This document shows positions 29,070 through 37,829 of a DNA stretch of 64,000 nt, piece by piece. The position numbers and the translations under genes are program-made. The DNA is from Gammaproteobacteria bacterium (GTDB taxonomy: Bacteria > Pseudomonadota > Gammaproteobacteria > Pseudomonadales > Azotimanducaceae). A model generated the notes under the pieces. The model did no database searches and was not told where the DNA came from. It saw only the letters and a program-made list of their open reading frames with translations. The stretch covers positions 72,947-136,946 of the forward strand of contig VXYL01000070.1 in NCBI GenBank assembly GCA_009846005.1, given 5' to 3'. The first letter of the stretch is position 1, and the number at the start of each line of letters is the position of its first letter.

Positions 29070-30566
29070 CTACCCGACGTGGGGCCCGGGCGCATGAACT
29101 TCCTTCGCGAGACGCGTCTCGCCGCGGCCGATCGTCAGGAAGTCCCAAAGCAACAGCACCAGCCCCGCCGTCATCACGACGCCGAAGACCATCCGCCATT
29201 GCATGCCCTGGACGAACCACGGCTGGGTCTGGCCTTCGAAGTAGGCGGCCCAGGTCGAACCGCCGATGGCGCGTTCGATGAACGACTGCTCGTAGCCGGC
29301 GATGAGCAGCGCGATGGTCATGCCGAGCATCCCGACGTTGAGGAGGCCGAGCGACCACTTCCACTTCCAGCCGCGGTCTGGAAGATCCCCCGACATCCAC
29401 ACATCGCCCCGCCAGCGTTGCAGCGCGATGTAGATGAAGGCGATCACGATGGTCGCGTAGGCACCGAAGAAGGCGAGGTGACCGTGGGACGTCGTCCACT
29501 GCGTTCCATGGGTGTAGAGGTTGATCTGCGGCAGCGTGTGGATGAACCCCCAGACGCCGGCACCTAGGAAGTTGCCGAATGCGTGCGCGATCAGCCAGGC
29601 GAGTGCCGGGTGGTTCCGGCTCTGGAAGCTGTGTCGGCCGGCATCGTAGACGGCATGCACCACCATGGCGACCAGCGGGATCGGTTCAAGGGCGGAGAAA
29701 AAGCCGCCGATGCCGAGCCAGTATTCCGGCGTGCCGATCCAGAAGTAGTGGTGCCCGAGGCCGAGGATGCCGGCACCGAACATCATCGCGACCTCGATGT
29801 AGAGCCAAGTGGTGACGATCTCCCGGCGCGCGCCCAGGGTCTTCATGAGACCCCAGGCCATGATGCAGCCGACCAGCACCTCCCAGGTCGCCTCGACCCA
29901 GAGGTGCACGACCCACCACCACCAGTACTGATCCACGGACAGGTTCGTGGTGTAGAACATGCCGGCGAGATAGAGCCCGGCCAGCGCGATGAGGTCGAGC
30001 ACGAGCGTGCCGGAAATGCCGCTCCAGCGTCCCTTCATGAAGGTGCCGGCCACGGTGTAGAAGAACACACCCATGCACACCACGATGCCGATGTCCGCCC
30101 AGCGCGGCGCCTCGATGTACTCCCGGCCCTCGTTGATGAACCAGATGCTCATCTTGTTGCCCGGCCCGACCTGGACCACGAGGTAGACGACCACCACGAC
30201 CGCAACCGCCGAGGTCAGCACCCAGAAGTTGATGTTGGCGAGCTTGGCGCCCACCAGTTCGACCCCCGCCTCGTCCTCCACCAGCCAGTAGATCGAGCCA
30301 ATGAAGCCGTACAGCATCCACACGATCATGGCGTTGATGTGCACCATGCGGTTGACGTTGAAGTCGAGGACGCCGTAGAGAAACTCCGGGTACAGGAACT
30401 GCAGTCCAGCCAGGAGGCCGAAGAGCATCTGCGCGACGAACAGCACCATCGCGACGAGGAAGTACTTGAGCGCCAGGCGTTGCCCGGCGGACAGCGATGA
30501 CGTGTCCCGAGCCGCGACAGCGTCAAGAGCAGGACGGAGGGGGTTGGTGATCGCTGCTTCGGCCAT
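29070..30566 (-). CDS. norB: Nitric oxide reductase large subunit NorB
   Basis: This 498-residue, largely hydrophobic heme-copper-superfamily protein reduces 2 NO to N2O at a heme b3-FeB centre in the cytoplasmic membrane. Characteristic segments are MVHINAMIVWMLYGFIGSIY, HLWVEATWEVLVGCIMAWGL (FeB ligand and conserved Glu), GLGHHYFWIG and TLPQINLYTHGTQWTTSHGH. The NorC partner is immediately upstream with a 2-bp gap, so this is the cytochrome c-dependent type (cNOR) rather than a quinol-fused one. No nitrite or nitrous oxide reductase gene is seen, so NO detoxification is as likely as denitrification. Confidence 0.96.
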   Translation of the reverse strand: MAEAAITNPLRPALDAVAARDTSSLSAGQRLALKYFLVAMVLFVAQMLFGLLAGLQFLYPEFLYGVLDFNVNRMVHINAMIVWMLYGFIGSIYWLVEDEAGVELVGAKLANINFWVLTSAVAVVVVVYLVVQVGPGNKMSIWFINEGREYIEAPRWADIGIVVCMGVFFYTVAGTFMKGRWSGISGTLVLDLIALAGLYLAGMFYTTNLSVDQYWWWWVVHLWVEATWEVLVGCIMAWGLMKTLGARREIVTTWLYIEVAMMFGAGILGLGHHYFWIGTPEYWLGIGGFFSALEPIPLVAMVVHAVYDAGRHSFQSRNHPALAWLIAHAFGNFLGAGVWGFIHTLPQINLYTHGTQWTTSHGHLAFFGAYATIVIAFIYIALQRWRGDVWMSGDLPDRGWKWKWSLGLLNVGMLGMTIALLIAGYEQSFIERAIGGSTWAAYFEGQTQPWFVQGMQWRMVFGVVMTAGLVLLLWDFLTIGRGETRLAKEVHAPGPHVG

Positions 30567-30568
30567 GA

Positions 30569-31168
30569 CTACGATCCTCCCTGCGGTAGCGGCTCAAAGC
30601 CCTGCGGGAAGCCGTTGGTGTCCACTGCCGACATCCATTTCAGGAACGCGATGACGCCGCGCACTTCTTCATCCGTGACACCGAGGTCGGGCATGCGCCG
30701 GTTCGTGCCGTAGGTCCGCGCGTTGGTCTTGGGATCCTTGAGGAACATGGTCATCAGCAGTTCCCGGGCCTGTTCGTTGCCCCAGCCCGGATCTAGCCAG
30801 GCCTTGGTGAGGTCCGGTGCGTAGTACGCGCCGTTGCCGAGCAGCGTGTGGCAGTTCATGCAGTTCTTGGCCTGCACGGTGAGCTTGCCGAGATCGACGA
30901 GCGCCTTGGCCTCCGCCTCGGTCAGCACCTCGCCGAATAGCGGGGCTTCCTCGCCGATCACGGGGACTTTCATGTTCCGCTCCTCGTCGAAGACGTAGTC
31001 GATGCGGTGGTTGATCACCGAGTAGGCCGGCACCCGGTCCTGTCCCGCGGTGATCGCGGCGAGCGAATGGAACGTCAGGAGAATCAGCACCAGGAACATG
31101 CCCGCGGTCACGAAGATCGCGCACTTGCGCCAGAAATCCTGGCTCGCCCACCACACCTCGTTGCTCAT
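30569..31168 (-). CDS. norC: Nitric oxide reductase cytochrome c subunit NorC
   Basis: This 199-residue membrane-anchored cytochrome passes electrons to NorB. One N-terminal membrane helix spans about residues 16-37, the heme motif CMNCH is at 103-107 within CHTLLGNGAYYAPDL, and a likely axial Met is in RRMPDLG. ATG at 31168 is chosen because it gives the normal short N-terminus before the helix and overlaps the upstream small gene by 4 nt. The next gene is norB. Confidence 0.95.
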   Translation of the reverse strand: MSNEVWWASQDFWRKCAIFVTAGMFLVLILLTFHSLAAITAGQDRVPAYSVINHRIDYVFDEERNMKVPVIGEEAPLFGEVLTEAEAKALVDLGKLTVQAKNCMNCHTLLGNGAYYAPDLTKAWLDPGWGNEQARELLMTMFLKDPKTNARTYGTNRRMPDLGVTDEEVRGVIAFLKWMSAVDTNGFPQGFEPLPQGGS

Positions 31169-31494
31169 TCTCCGTCTCCTGTTCCCGTGTCGCGTTCCGA
31201 CGACTCGTGGGTGGCCACCGACAACCGCCAGATGGCTCGGGGCGCCACGAAGTAGCCGATGAGCAATACGACGGTGAGCACCGCCCAAGCACCCGTCAGG
31301 TTCATCGCCCAGGCAAACAGCACCGTAACCGCCACCAGGGCGAGATAGGCGAGATACGAAAGCGGACGCAGGATCGCGAGTCCCTTGAGGCGTCCGAGCG
31401 CTAGGCAGATCGCATAGGCCGCGCCGAACAACACGATCCCGCCCGCCGACAGGGCGGCGACTGCGATTCTCTGCAGCTCAACGGGGTCGATCAT
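31165..31494 (-). CDS. Small three-helix membrane protein at the head of the nor operon
   Basis: This 109-residue protein is not recognised. It has three hydrophobic helices (near residues 12-32, 40-60 and 66-86) and a charged tail ending in TGTGDGE. It overlaps norC by 4 nt (ATGA), so co-translation is likely. Accessory membrane genes such as norE or norF occur with norCB elsewhere, but the sequence does not clearly match either. A role in assembly or stability of the reductase is inferred from position only. ATG at 31494 is preferred to a GTG/TTG-type start further upstream. Confidence 0.7.
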   Translation of the reverse strand: MIDPVELQRIAVAALSAGGIVLFGAAYAICLALGRLKGLAILRPLSYLAYLALVAVTVLFAWAMNLTGAWAVLTVVLLIGYFVAPRAIWRLSVATHESSERDTGTGDGE

Positions 31495-31581
31495 CTTGCT
31501 CGGTCTTGCGGATCGCCACTCTCCGAAGCCGCCGAAGTCGGTCGACACCGACGACTATACTCGCCATAGGCACCAAAGGGG

Positions 31582-33120
31582 ATGACGATGCGACTGCAAT
31601 TCTGCCGTCTGTTTTCACGCCCGATCATGCTGGCCCTTCTAGCGGCGACAGCAGCCGCAGACAAGCCCAACGTGATCGTGCTGCTCGTCGACGACTTGGG
31701 CTATCGGGACATCGGTGTCTACGGCGGACCTGTCGAGACCCCCGCCCTGGACGCCCTAGCTGCGAACGGCGTCCGGTTCACGGACTTCCATTCCGGAAGC
31801 AGCGTCTGTTCGCCGTCCCGGGCGGTCGTCATGACCGGTCGGCATCACATCCGCGCCGGCGTATACCACGTCATCAACGACCGCTCCCATGACATGCGCC
31901 TACTCGAGCGCGAGGTCACGCTAGCCGAACTGCTCAAAGCCCACGGCTACGCCACCGCCCACATCGGCAAGTGGCACCTCGGCACCCCGTTCCACGGCCG
32001 CGACAAGCCGACGCCGCATGAGCACGGTTTCGACTACTACTTCGCCACCGACAACAACGCGTGGCCGAGCCACAGGAACCCGGTCAACTTCGTGCGCAAC
32101 GGCACGCGAGTGGGCGAGATCGAGGGCTATGCCGCCCAAATCGTTGTCGACGACGCGATCTCGTGGCTCGACACCGGTAGGGAATCCGGCCAGCCGTTCT
32201 TCCTCAACGTCTGGTTCCACGAACCCCATGCGCCGATCGCCGCCCCCGACGAAATCGTCTCGAAATACGGCGATCTCGACGATCCCGCCGCGGTCTACTC
32301 CGGAACCGTCGACAATACCGACCGTGCCATTGCCCGCCTGGTCGCGAAGCTCGAGGAGGCCGGCCAGCTCGACAATACGCTGATCGTCTACGCCTCGGAC
32401 AATGGCAGCTATCGCCAAGATCGGATCGGAAACCTGCGCGGCAAGAAGGGTTCGAACTTCGAAGGCGGGCACCGCGTTCCGGGGATCTTTCATTGGCCGG
32501 GCACGATCACCTCCGGACTGGTCGAACACGAACCCGCCGGCATGGTTGATCTCCTGCCCACCGTCGCCGGCATCATCGGCATCGATCCGCCCGCCGACGT
32601 CCATCTCGACGGCACCGACTTGACGCCGTTGCTGACCGGCCGAAAGGAAGCCTTCAACCGCATCCAGCCACTGTTCTGGTTTTCGCCGGACGCCGGCGCC
32701 GCCGTACGGGACGGCAAGTACTCGCTGGTCGCCTACCCCGGATACCAGCTGCCGAAGGACCGCGACGGCATGCAGGCCCTTTTCGAGCAGGTGAAGGCGG
32801 TCCTCACGGAGACCAACGACCCGGCGCTCACCCACGGCGACCTGTGGACGCAGATGTTCAACGGCTTCGACAACAAGGAGGCTGAACGCATTCGCATCCA
32901 GTTCATCCGCTTGAACGAGTTCCGCGAAAGTTGGATCCCGACGCTCAAAGCGGGAGGTTTCCGGCAATTCCAGCTGTTCGACTTGGACCAGGACATCACG
33001 CAGCGTACCGATGTATCCCGGGAACGCCCCGAGGTGTTCGAGAGGCTGAAGCAGGCGCTGCTCGATATTCACACCAGCGTCATGCTCGACGGCCCCGATT
33101 GGGGAGCAACCGGATCGTAG
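31582..33120 (+). CDS. Exported sulfatase (formylglycine-dependent)
   Basis: This 512-residue type I sulfatase would hydrolyse sulfate esters in the periplasm or outside. A signal peptide ends near AATAAA (about residue 26). Metal ligands are in LVDDLG (Asp37, Asp38), and the modification motif is CSPSR at 76-80, where Cys76 would become formylglycine through an FGE-type enzyme. GKWHLG and a YASDNGSY segment follow as expected. No sulfatase-maturing enzyme is in the window. The stop codon TAG lies inside a REP-like element that starts three bases earlier. The substrate, such as a sulfated glycan of host or algae, is unknown. Confidence 0.93.
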   Translation: MTMRLQFCRLFSRPIMLALLAATAAADKPNVIVLLVDDLGYRDIGVYGGPVETPALDALAANGVRFTDFHSGSSVCSPSRAVVMTGRHHIRAGVYHVINDRSHDMRLLEREVTLAELLKAHGYATAHIGKWHLGTPFHGRDKPTPHEHGFDYYFATDNNAWPSHRNPVNFVRNGTRVGEIEGYAAQIVVDDAISWLDTGRESGQPFFLNVWFHEPHAPIAAPDEIVSKYGDLDDPAAVYSGTVDNTDRAIARLVAKLEEAGQLDNTLIVYASDNGSYRQDRIGNLRGKKGSNFEGGHRVPGIFHWPGTITSGLVEHEPAGMVDLLPTVAGIIGIDPPADVHLDGTDLTPLLTGRKEAFNRIQPLFWFSPDAGAAVRDGKYSLVAYPGYQLPKDRDGMQALFEQVKAVLTETNDPALTHGDLWTQMFNGFDNKEAERIRIQFIRLNEFRESWIPTLKAGGFRQFQLFDLDQDITQRTDVSRERPEVFERLKQALLDIHTSVMLDGPDWGATGS

Positions 33121-33141
33121 GGGACGGGCTTGTCACGTCCC
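33115..33141 (+). repeat. GTAG-hairpin (REP-like) element that supplies a stop codon
   Basis: TCGTAG, stem GGGACGGG, loop CTTGT, then CACGTCCC, with one mismatch in the stem. The TAG of the motif is the stop codon of the sulfatase gene. Coding similarity to an enolase-superfamily protein begins about 50 bp further on. Confidence 0.75.
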
Positions 33142-33189
33142 GAGCCGACCAGCCATCGCGTACGGGGGGACGCCGCTACGACGCCTCAC

Positions 33190-33867
33190 CATCCTAGATA
33201 TGCTGTCCAGCACCTCATCGACGGCAATCCGAAAACCGAGATCGCCATCATGTCGGCCGTGCGCGAGCGGGTCGGTCCGGACATGAAACTCATGAACGAT
33301 CCCGCGTCGTCCCTGAAGTCCTTCATGGATGCCGTGGAGGTCGGCAGGGCGTGCGACGACCTCGGCTTCTTCTGGTACGAGGATCCCTACCGGGATGCTT
33401 CGTCGAGTGCCGTCGCGCACAAGCGGTTGCGAGGTTTCATTCGCACACCCTTGCTGATCGCGGAACACATCCGGGGGTTCGAGCAGAAGGCCGACTTCGC
33501 CCTCGCCGGCGGCACCGACATCATGCACATCGATCCGGAGCTGGACGGCGGCATCACCGGCACCATGAAGCTCGCGCATTTCTGTGACGCAATCGGGATG
33601 GAGGTGCAACTGCACACGGCGGGACCCATGCACCGCCACTGCATGGCCGCGATTGCCAACACACATTTCTACGAGCTGGGCCTGGTACGGCCGGACAAGC
33701 CTGCGAACCCCTTGCAGCCACCGATCTATGCCGACGACTACGGCGACGAGGTCGGCAATGTGGGAGAGGACGGATGTGTCCCCGTACCCGCCGGTCCCGG
33801 CCTAGGCGTAGCCTACGACGTTGATCGCATCAATAGCGGGGAAGTCGACAGGGTCGAGATCCGCTAG
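33190..33867 (+). pseudogene. 5'-truncated enolase-superfamily (mandelate racemase-like) gene
   Basis: From about nt 33190 the frame encodes the C-terminal part of a mandelate racemase/muconate-lactonising-type barrel: KLMNDPASSL and FFWYEDPYRD (two metal ligands), LLIAEH (third), DIMHIDPELDGG and a catalytic His in QLHTAGPMH. The capping domain and the first barrel strands with the usual Lys motif, about 150 residues, are absent, and no ATG or ribosome site starts the frame (the first in-frame ATG, at 33250, lies inside the barrel). The lost 5' part abuts a REP-like element. It is therefore read as a deletion relic; the remaining frame is still intact, so the event may be recent. Confidence 0.75.
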
Positions 33868-34772
33868 CGACGGGCCCTGGGTACCGGCAGCGCCTGCGAC
33901 TGGTAGGGCAACCCGAAACCCGCCAACCGCTTGAAGGTCTCCGGGTCGTCGCAGTCGTCGGCGAGTTCCCGGGGAAAGTGGTTCGGAATGTCGTCCTGGG
34001 GCTGAATCGCCGCGTGCCGGTAGAAGTTCGAGATGGTTACCCGCAGTCCCGAGGCGGTGCGCGGATAGGCGCCGTGCCATAGCTGGCCGTGAAACGCGAT
34101 CAACGAGCCACGCGGGCATTCGACCGGGACTGCCTCACGGGCGGCCGCGGGCTGCACTGGGTGGCTGGCGCGCAGATGGGACCCCGGAACACAGGCCAAG
34201 GGGCCGCTCTCGGGAGAGTACTCGGTCAGGCACCAGTTGCAGTTGGCGTTGAGCGCCACACGACCCCAAGGTTGCGGCACACCGCCCTGGTCGCAGTGCA
34301 GGCCCAGCGAATCGCCGTAGCCATCGCCCGCCCACTTGATGAAGCAGTTGTGCGAACTAAACCGCGTGGCGTGGCGGCCGATCATGTGCCGCATCAGCGC
34401 GACCGCGACGGGGTTCACCGCCAAGTCGCGGAAAGCGCGGTCGAAGGTGCACAACTGCATGAGCTGGAACTGGCTCGGCTCGACCCCCGACACGCGCTCG
34501 ATGACGCCCTTGTAGTCGCCGTAGTCGAGTCTGCACTCCGGACCGTCCTCCACCGTGAACTTGCAGCCCACGAGTTCCTCCGACTTGTCGAGCAGTAACT
34601 GGGTAAGCCGGTCGATCTGCTCGTAGGTCACGCCGGTAACCGACGGCGGCACGACCGTATAGCCGTTCAATTCGAGCTCCAGCACGTACGGCTCGAGGGC
34701 GAATTCCGCGATCGCGGCGTTGCGATCCGGTCGGCTTAGTCCCGTTTCGGCCACGGTTGCCGCTCTCCTCAA
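33864..34772 (-). CDS. Phytanoyl-CoA dioxygenase (PhyH) family protein
   Basis: This 302-residue Fe(II)/2OG oxygenase has the metal pair in LHCDQGG (His-x-Asp), a distal His in GQLWHGAYPR and a 2OG-binding Arg in SGLRVTISNF. VPGSHLRASHP is the usual PhyH segment. The substrate is not evident; such proteins hydroxylate lipids, ectoines, small amines or natural products. It converges on the truncated enolase-superfamily gene with a 4-bp overlap. The Asp-hydroxylase-like gene lies 46 bp upstream on the same strand and could share a transcript. Confidence 0.85.
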   Translation of the reverse strand: MRRAATVAETGLSRPDRNAAIAEFALEPYVLELELNGYTVVPPSVTGVTYEQIDRLTQLLLDKSEELVGCKFTVEDGPECRLDYGDYKGVIERVSGVEPSQFQLMQLCTFDRAFRDLAVNPVAVALMRHMIGRHATRFSSHNCFIKWAGDGYGDSLGLHCDQGGVPQPWGRVALNANCNWCLTEYSPESGPLACVPGSHLRASHPVQPAAAREAVPVECPRGSLIAFHGQLWHGAYPRTASGLRVTISNFYRHAAIQPQDDIPNHFPRELADDCDDPETFKRLAGFGLPYQSQALPVPRARR

Positions 34773-34818
34773 CCTTCAGCCGCCATTGTTACACGGCTCC
34801 GAAGCTCATCGCCGACCG

Positions 34819-35781
34819 TCAATCCATGCTCGCATCCGGCGCCAAGGCCGCGTTCAACACCCGCTGCGCAAAGATCGCGTTGACGCCGATGCCGTTGCTG
34901 TTCGCGGTCAGCGCTCGCCGGTTGGGGTGCAGCCGGCCGCGCGCCTTCTCGATCAGCGCCCGGTAGTGCGCAAGCCCATCCGTGCGATGCCCGTAGAGAA
35001 GCCAAGCCTCGCGCCAGTCCGCCGAGAAATCCCGCATCAGCGACGCATATGCCGCCACCAGGCCCGGATCGTTACTGGGGTTGGCCGCGAAGTCGGCGAT
35101 GAGATCCTCGACCAGCGCCGTGCACTCGCCGGGGGCCATCACCGGCAGGCTAGCGAAGCGTTCGGTTCGAATGTCCACGGCTTGGCCCGGCTCGAACGCG
35201 ACGAACCGCGCCTTCGCCGCGGTTCGCGAGGGATCGTCGTTCTCGACATGCCGAACGAGGTTCCAGAATCGCGACGAGCCGGCCATGTCGATAACCAGGT
35301 GAACACGGTGCTGCGCGCTCGGGTTGACCACACGGTGCCGCCGCCAGGAATCGAAGATCCAGCACTCCCCGGCCCGCATGTGCAACTGCTCGGGACCGCA
35401 GTGGAATATCACGCTTGCGTCCGTGACGATCGGGATGTGCAGGCGCACGCGGCTGAACCAGTGGTAGTTGAAGTCCACGTGCAGGCTCACCTCGGCCCCG
35501 GGATCGAGTTTCATCAGCCGGGAGCGGGACAGCACCTCGCCGAAGCTCGCCATCACCTGGGCCAGGTATTCGCAACCGCCGAGGTGGGGCGTCGGCACCT
35601 TTTCGCCTTCGAAGGAGTCGTTGTCGCCCCCGCCGCTGGAGATCAGCGCCACCGCGGAATTGCCCGGCAAGCTGCTCGGGTGCGCCATCCAGGCCGAGGC
35701 CGGCAACCTGGCGACCTCCCGCGCCAGTTGCCCGGCATCGAACCGGAAGGGCAGGCGAATGAAGGGTCTGCTCAGGCGCAA
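34819..35781 (-). CDS. Aspartyl/asparaginyl beta-hydroxylase-like protein
   Basis: This Fe(II)/2OG oxygenase of the AspH family has the characteristic SLHVDFNYHW and a second His with the 2OG Arg in HRVHLVIDM. About 320 residues are predicted from TTG at 35781, which has GGAGA 6 nt upstream; the frame is open a further 21 codons to a poorer TTG at 35844. Family members hydroxylate Asp/Asn in peptides or small molecules. It lies 46 bp from the PhyH gene. It is divergent from the carnitine operon, with 152 bp between the start codons. Confidence 0.8.
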   Translation of the reverse strand: MRLSRPFIRLPFRFDAGQLAREVARLPASAWMAHPSSLPGNSAVALISSGGGDNDSFEGEKVPTPHLGGCEYLAQVMASFGEVLSRSRLMKLDPGAEVSLHVDFNYHWFSRVRLHIPIVTDASVIFHCGPEQLHMRAGECWIFDSWRRHRVVNPSAQHRVHLVIDMAGSSRFWNLVRHVENDDPSRTAAKARFVAFEPGQAVDIRTERFASLPVMAPGECTALVEDLIADFAANPSNDPGLVAAYASLMRDFSADWREAWLLYGHRTDGLAHYRALIEKARGRLHPNRRALTANSNGIGVNAIFAQRVLNAALAPDASMD

Positions 35782-35874
35782 CGCGCGTCTCCGTCGCGGG
35801 CGGACGGTTCGATGATAGCCGGAGCGCGGACGCGACAGGAACAACGAACCGGCGCGCGTGAGGGTCGCCCGTAC

Positions 35875-35925
35875 GAGACTCGTCTCATGGGGTATAAAGG
35901 CGGAACCCGCGACCCTGCAAGGAGG
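35875..35925 (+). promoter_or_regulatory. Candidate promoter and ribosome site of the carnitine operon
   Basis: TATAAA at 35893-35898 is a possible -10 box. An imperfect palindrome GAGAC-TC-GTCTC (35875-35886) lies immediately upstream and could be an operator. No clear -35 box is seen at standard spacing, which would fit an activator-dependent promoter. AAGGAGG at 35919-35925 is a strong ribosome site 8 nt before the ATG at 35934. Confidence 0.45.
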
Positions 35926-35933
35926 CGGACGAT

Positions 35934-36821
35934 ATGAACCCCGAAGTCGTGATCACGTGCGCGGTGACCGGGGCCGGCGACACGGTCGGCAGGCACCCCG
36001 ACATACCCGTTACGCCGGCCCAGATCGCCGCGTCCGCCCTCGACGCCGCCAAGGCCGGGGCGGCGATCGTGCATTGCCATGTGCGCGATCCGGCCACCGG
36101 CAGAGGCTGCCGCGACGTCGCGCTCTACCGGGAAGTGGTGGCGCGGATCCGCGATAGCGAAACCGATGTCGTCATCAACCTCACTGCGGGGATGGGCGGC
36201 GATCTGGTTATCGGTCCCGACGAGACCCCCACCGTGTTCGGCGAGGAGACGGATCTCGTGGGTGCCGTCGAGCGCCTCCCCCACGTCGAGGAACTGCTGC
36301 CCGAGATCTGCTCATTGGACTGCGGCTCGTACAACTTCGGCGAAGGCAGCCTAGTCTACGTCTCAACACCCGACATGCTACGCCGGGGTGCGCTCCGGAT
36401 TCGCGAACTCGGCGTCAAGCCCGAACTGGAGATATTCGACACCGGACACCTGAGTTTCACCCTGCAGATGCTGGGCGAGGACCTGCTCGACGATCCGCCG
36501 CTCTTCCAGTTGTGCTTCGGTATCCCGTGGGCGGCGCCGGCGGACGTCGGCGTGTTCAAGGCCTGCGTCGATATGCTGCCACCCCGCGCCAACTGGACGG
36601 CGTTCGCGATCAGCCGCAACCAGATGCCGTTCGCCGCGCAATCCGTGCTGCTCGGCGGCCACGTCCGGGTTGGTCTCGAGGACAACCTGTACCTGTCGCG
36701 AGGCGTGTTCGCCAGCAATGCCCAGTTGGTTGAGCGGGCCCGGAACATCGTGGAGATGCTCGGTGCCCGGGTCGTAGGCCCCGACGAGGCCCGGGCCAAG
36801 TTCGGCCTCCGCCAACGCTAA
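35934..36821 (+). CDS. BKACE-family enzyme, probably 3-dehydrocarnitine cleavage
   Basis: This 295-residue DUF849/BKACE zinc enzyme condenses a beta-keto acid with acetyl-CoA to give acetoacetate and a new CoA ester. His47 and His49 in [12 protein letters not shown] and the Glu in RVGLEDN are the expected zinc ligands. The next gene is an L-carnitine dehydrogenase, whose product 3-dehydrocarnitine is a known BKACE substrate giving betainyl-CoA; the neighbour therefore fixes the likely substrate. It is the first gene of a five-gene operon with gaps of 15, 9 and 3 bp and one overlap. No betainyl-CoA thioesterase is present nearby. Confidence 0.9.
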   Translation: MNPEVVITCAVTGAGDTVGRHPDIPVTPAQIAASALDAAKAGAAIVHCHVRDPATGRGCRDVALYREVVARIRDSETDVVINLTAGMGGDLVIGPDETPTVFGEETDLVGAVERLPHVEELLPEICSLDCGSYNFGEGSLVYVSTPDMLRRGALRIRELGVKPELEIFDTGHLSFTLQMLGEDLLDDPPLFQLCFGIPWAAPADVGVFKACVDMLPPRANWTAFAISRNQMPFAAQSVLLGGHVRVGLEDNLYLSRGVFASNAQLVERARNIVEMLGARVVGPDEARAKFGLRQR

Positions 36822-36836
36822 CCGGTCGAGGTCGTT

Positions 36837-37820
36837 TTGACGGAGCGCATCGAGACCTTCACCGTCGTCGGTGCCGGCGTGATTGGCGCCGGTTGGGCCG
36901 CCAGAGCCCTAGCGCGGGGACTCGACGTGGTTGCCTGGGACGTCGCCCCCGGCTGGCAACGCAAGCTCCGCACGGCCGTCGACAATGCATGGCCCGCGCT
37001 GACACGGCTGCGCCTGCATCCGGCTGCCAGCACGACGCGGCTGCATTGTGCCGACTCCCTCGAGGCGGCCTGTCAAGACGCAGAGTTCGTGCAAGAGAGC
37101 GCACCCGAGCGCATAGAGGTCAAACGCGGCCTCCTGGCGAGGATCGACTCCGTGACCGACCCCGGCATCCTCATCGCCTCAAGCACATCCGGCCTGCTGC
37201 CGAGCGACCTGCAAGCCGACTGCCAGCACCCGGAACGCATCGTGGTCGGCCATCCGTTCAATCCCGTGTACCTGCTGCCCCTAGTCGAAGTGCTCGGCGG
37301 CACGCGCACGACCCCCGAAAGCGTCGAGCGGACCATGACCTTCTACACGGGTCTCGGCATGCACGCCTTGAAGGTACGCAAGGAAATCGACGGTTTCCTT
37401 TCCGACCGCCTCCAAGAAGCCCTGTGGCGGGAGGCATTGCACCTCGTCAACGACGACATCGCGACCACCGAGGAACTCGATGCGGCGATCACGTACGGTC
37501 CGGGTCTGCGGTGGGCGGTCATGGGCACCTGCCTCGCTTTCCACATGGCGGGCGGCGACGGCGGCATGCGCCGTTTCCTGGACCAGTTCGGTCCGACACT
37601 GAAGTCGCCGTGGACCCGACTCGAGGCGCCGGAACTCTCCGATGAACTGATCGACACCGTCGCTTCCGGGACCGAACGGCAGGCCGAGGGACGCACCGCG
37701 AAGGAACTCCAACGGTTGCGGGACGACTGCCTCGTTTCCATCATGGAAGCGCTGCGCAGCCACCGTGTTGGGGCCGGCAAGACACTCGCCGACCACCAGG
37801 CACATCTAGCGACCGAGTGA
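36837..37820 (+). CDS. lcdH: L-carnitine dehydrogenase
   Basis: This 327-residue 3-hydroxyacyl-CoA dehydrogenase-like enzyme oxidises L-carnitine to 3-dehydrocarnitine with NAD+. The Rossmann motif GAGVIGAGW is at residues 12-20, followed by EFVQESAPER, IASSTSGLLPSDLQ and GHPFNPVYLLPLVEV, all typical of carnitine dehydrogenases. The start is TTG at 36837, 15 bp after the BKACE gene. Some carnitine dehydrogenases carry a fused thioesterase domain; this one does not, having only the NAD and helical domains. Confidence 0.92.
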   Translation: MTERIETFTVVGAGVIGAGWAARALARGLDVVAWDVAPGWQRKLRTAVDNAWPALTRLRLHPAASTTRLHCADSLEAACQDAEFVQESAPERIEVKRGLLARIDSVTDPGILIASSTSGLLPSDLQADCQHPERIVVGHPFNPVYLLPLVEVLGGTRTTPESVERTMTFYTGLGMHALKVRKEIDGFLSDRLQEALWREALHLVNDDIATTEELDAAITYGPGLRWAVMGTCLAFHMAGGDGGMRRFLDQFGPTLKSPWTRLEAPELSDELIDTVASGTERQAEGRTAKELQRLRDDCLVSIMEALRSHRVGAGKTLADHQAHLATE

Positions 37821-37829
37821 AGGGACGGC

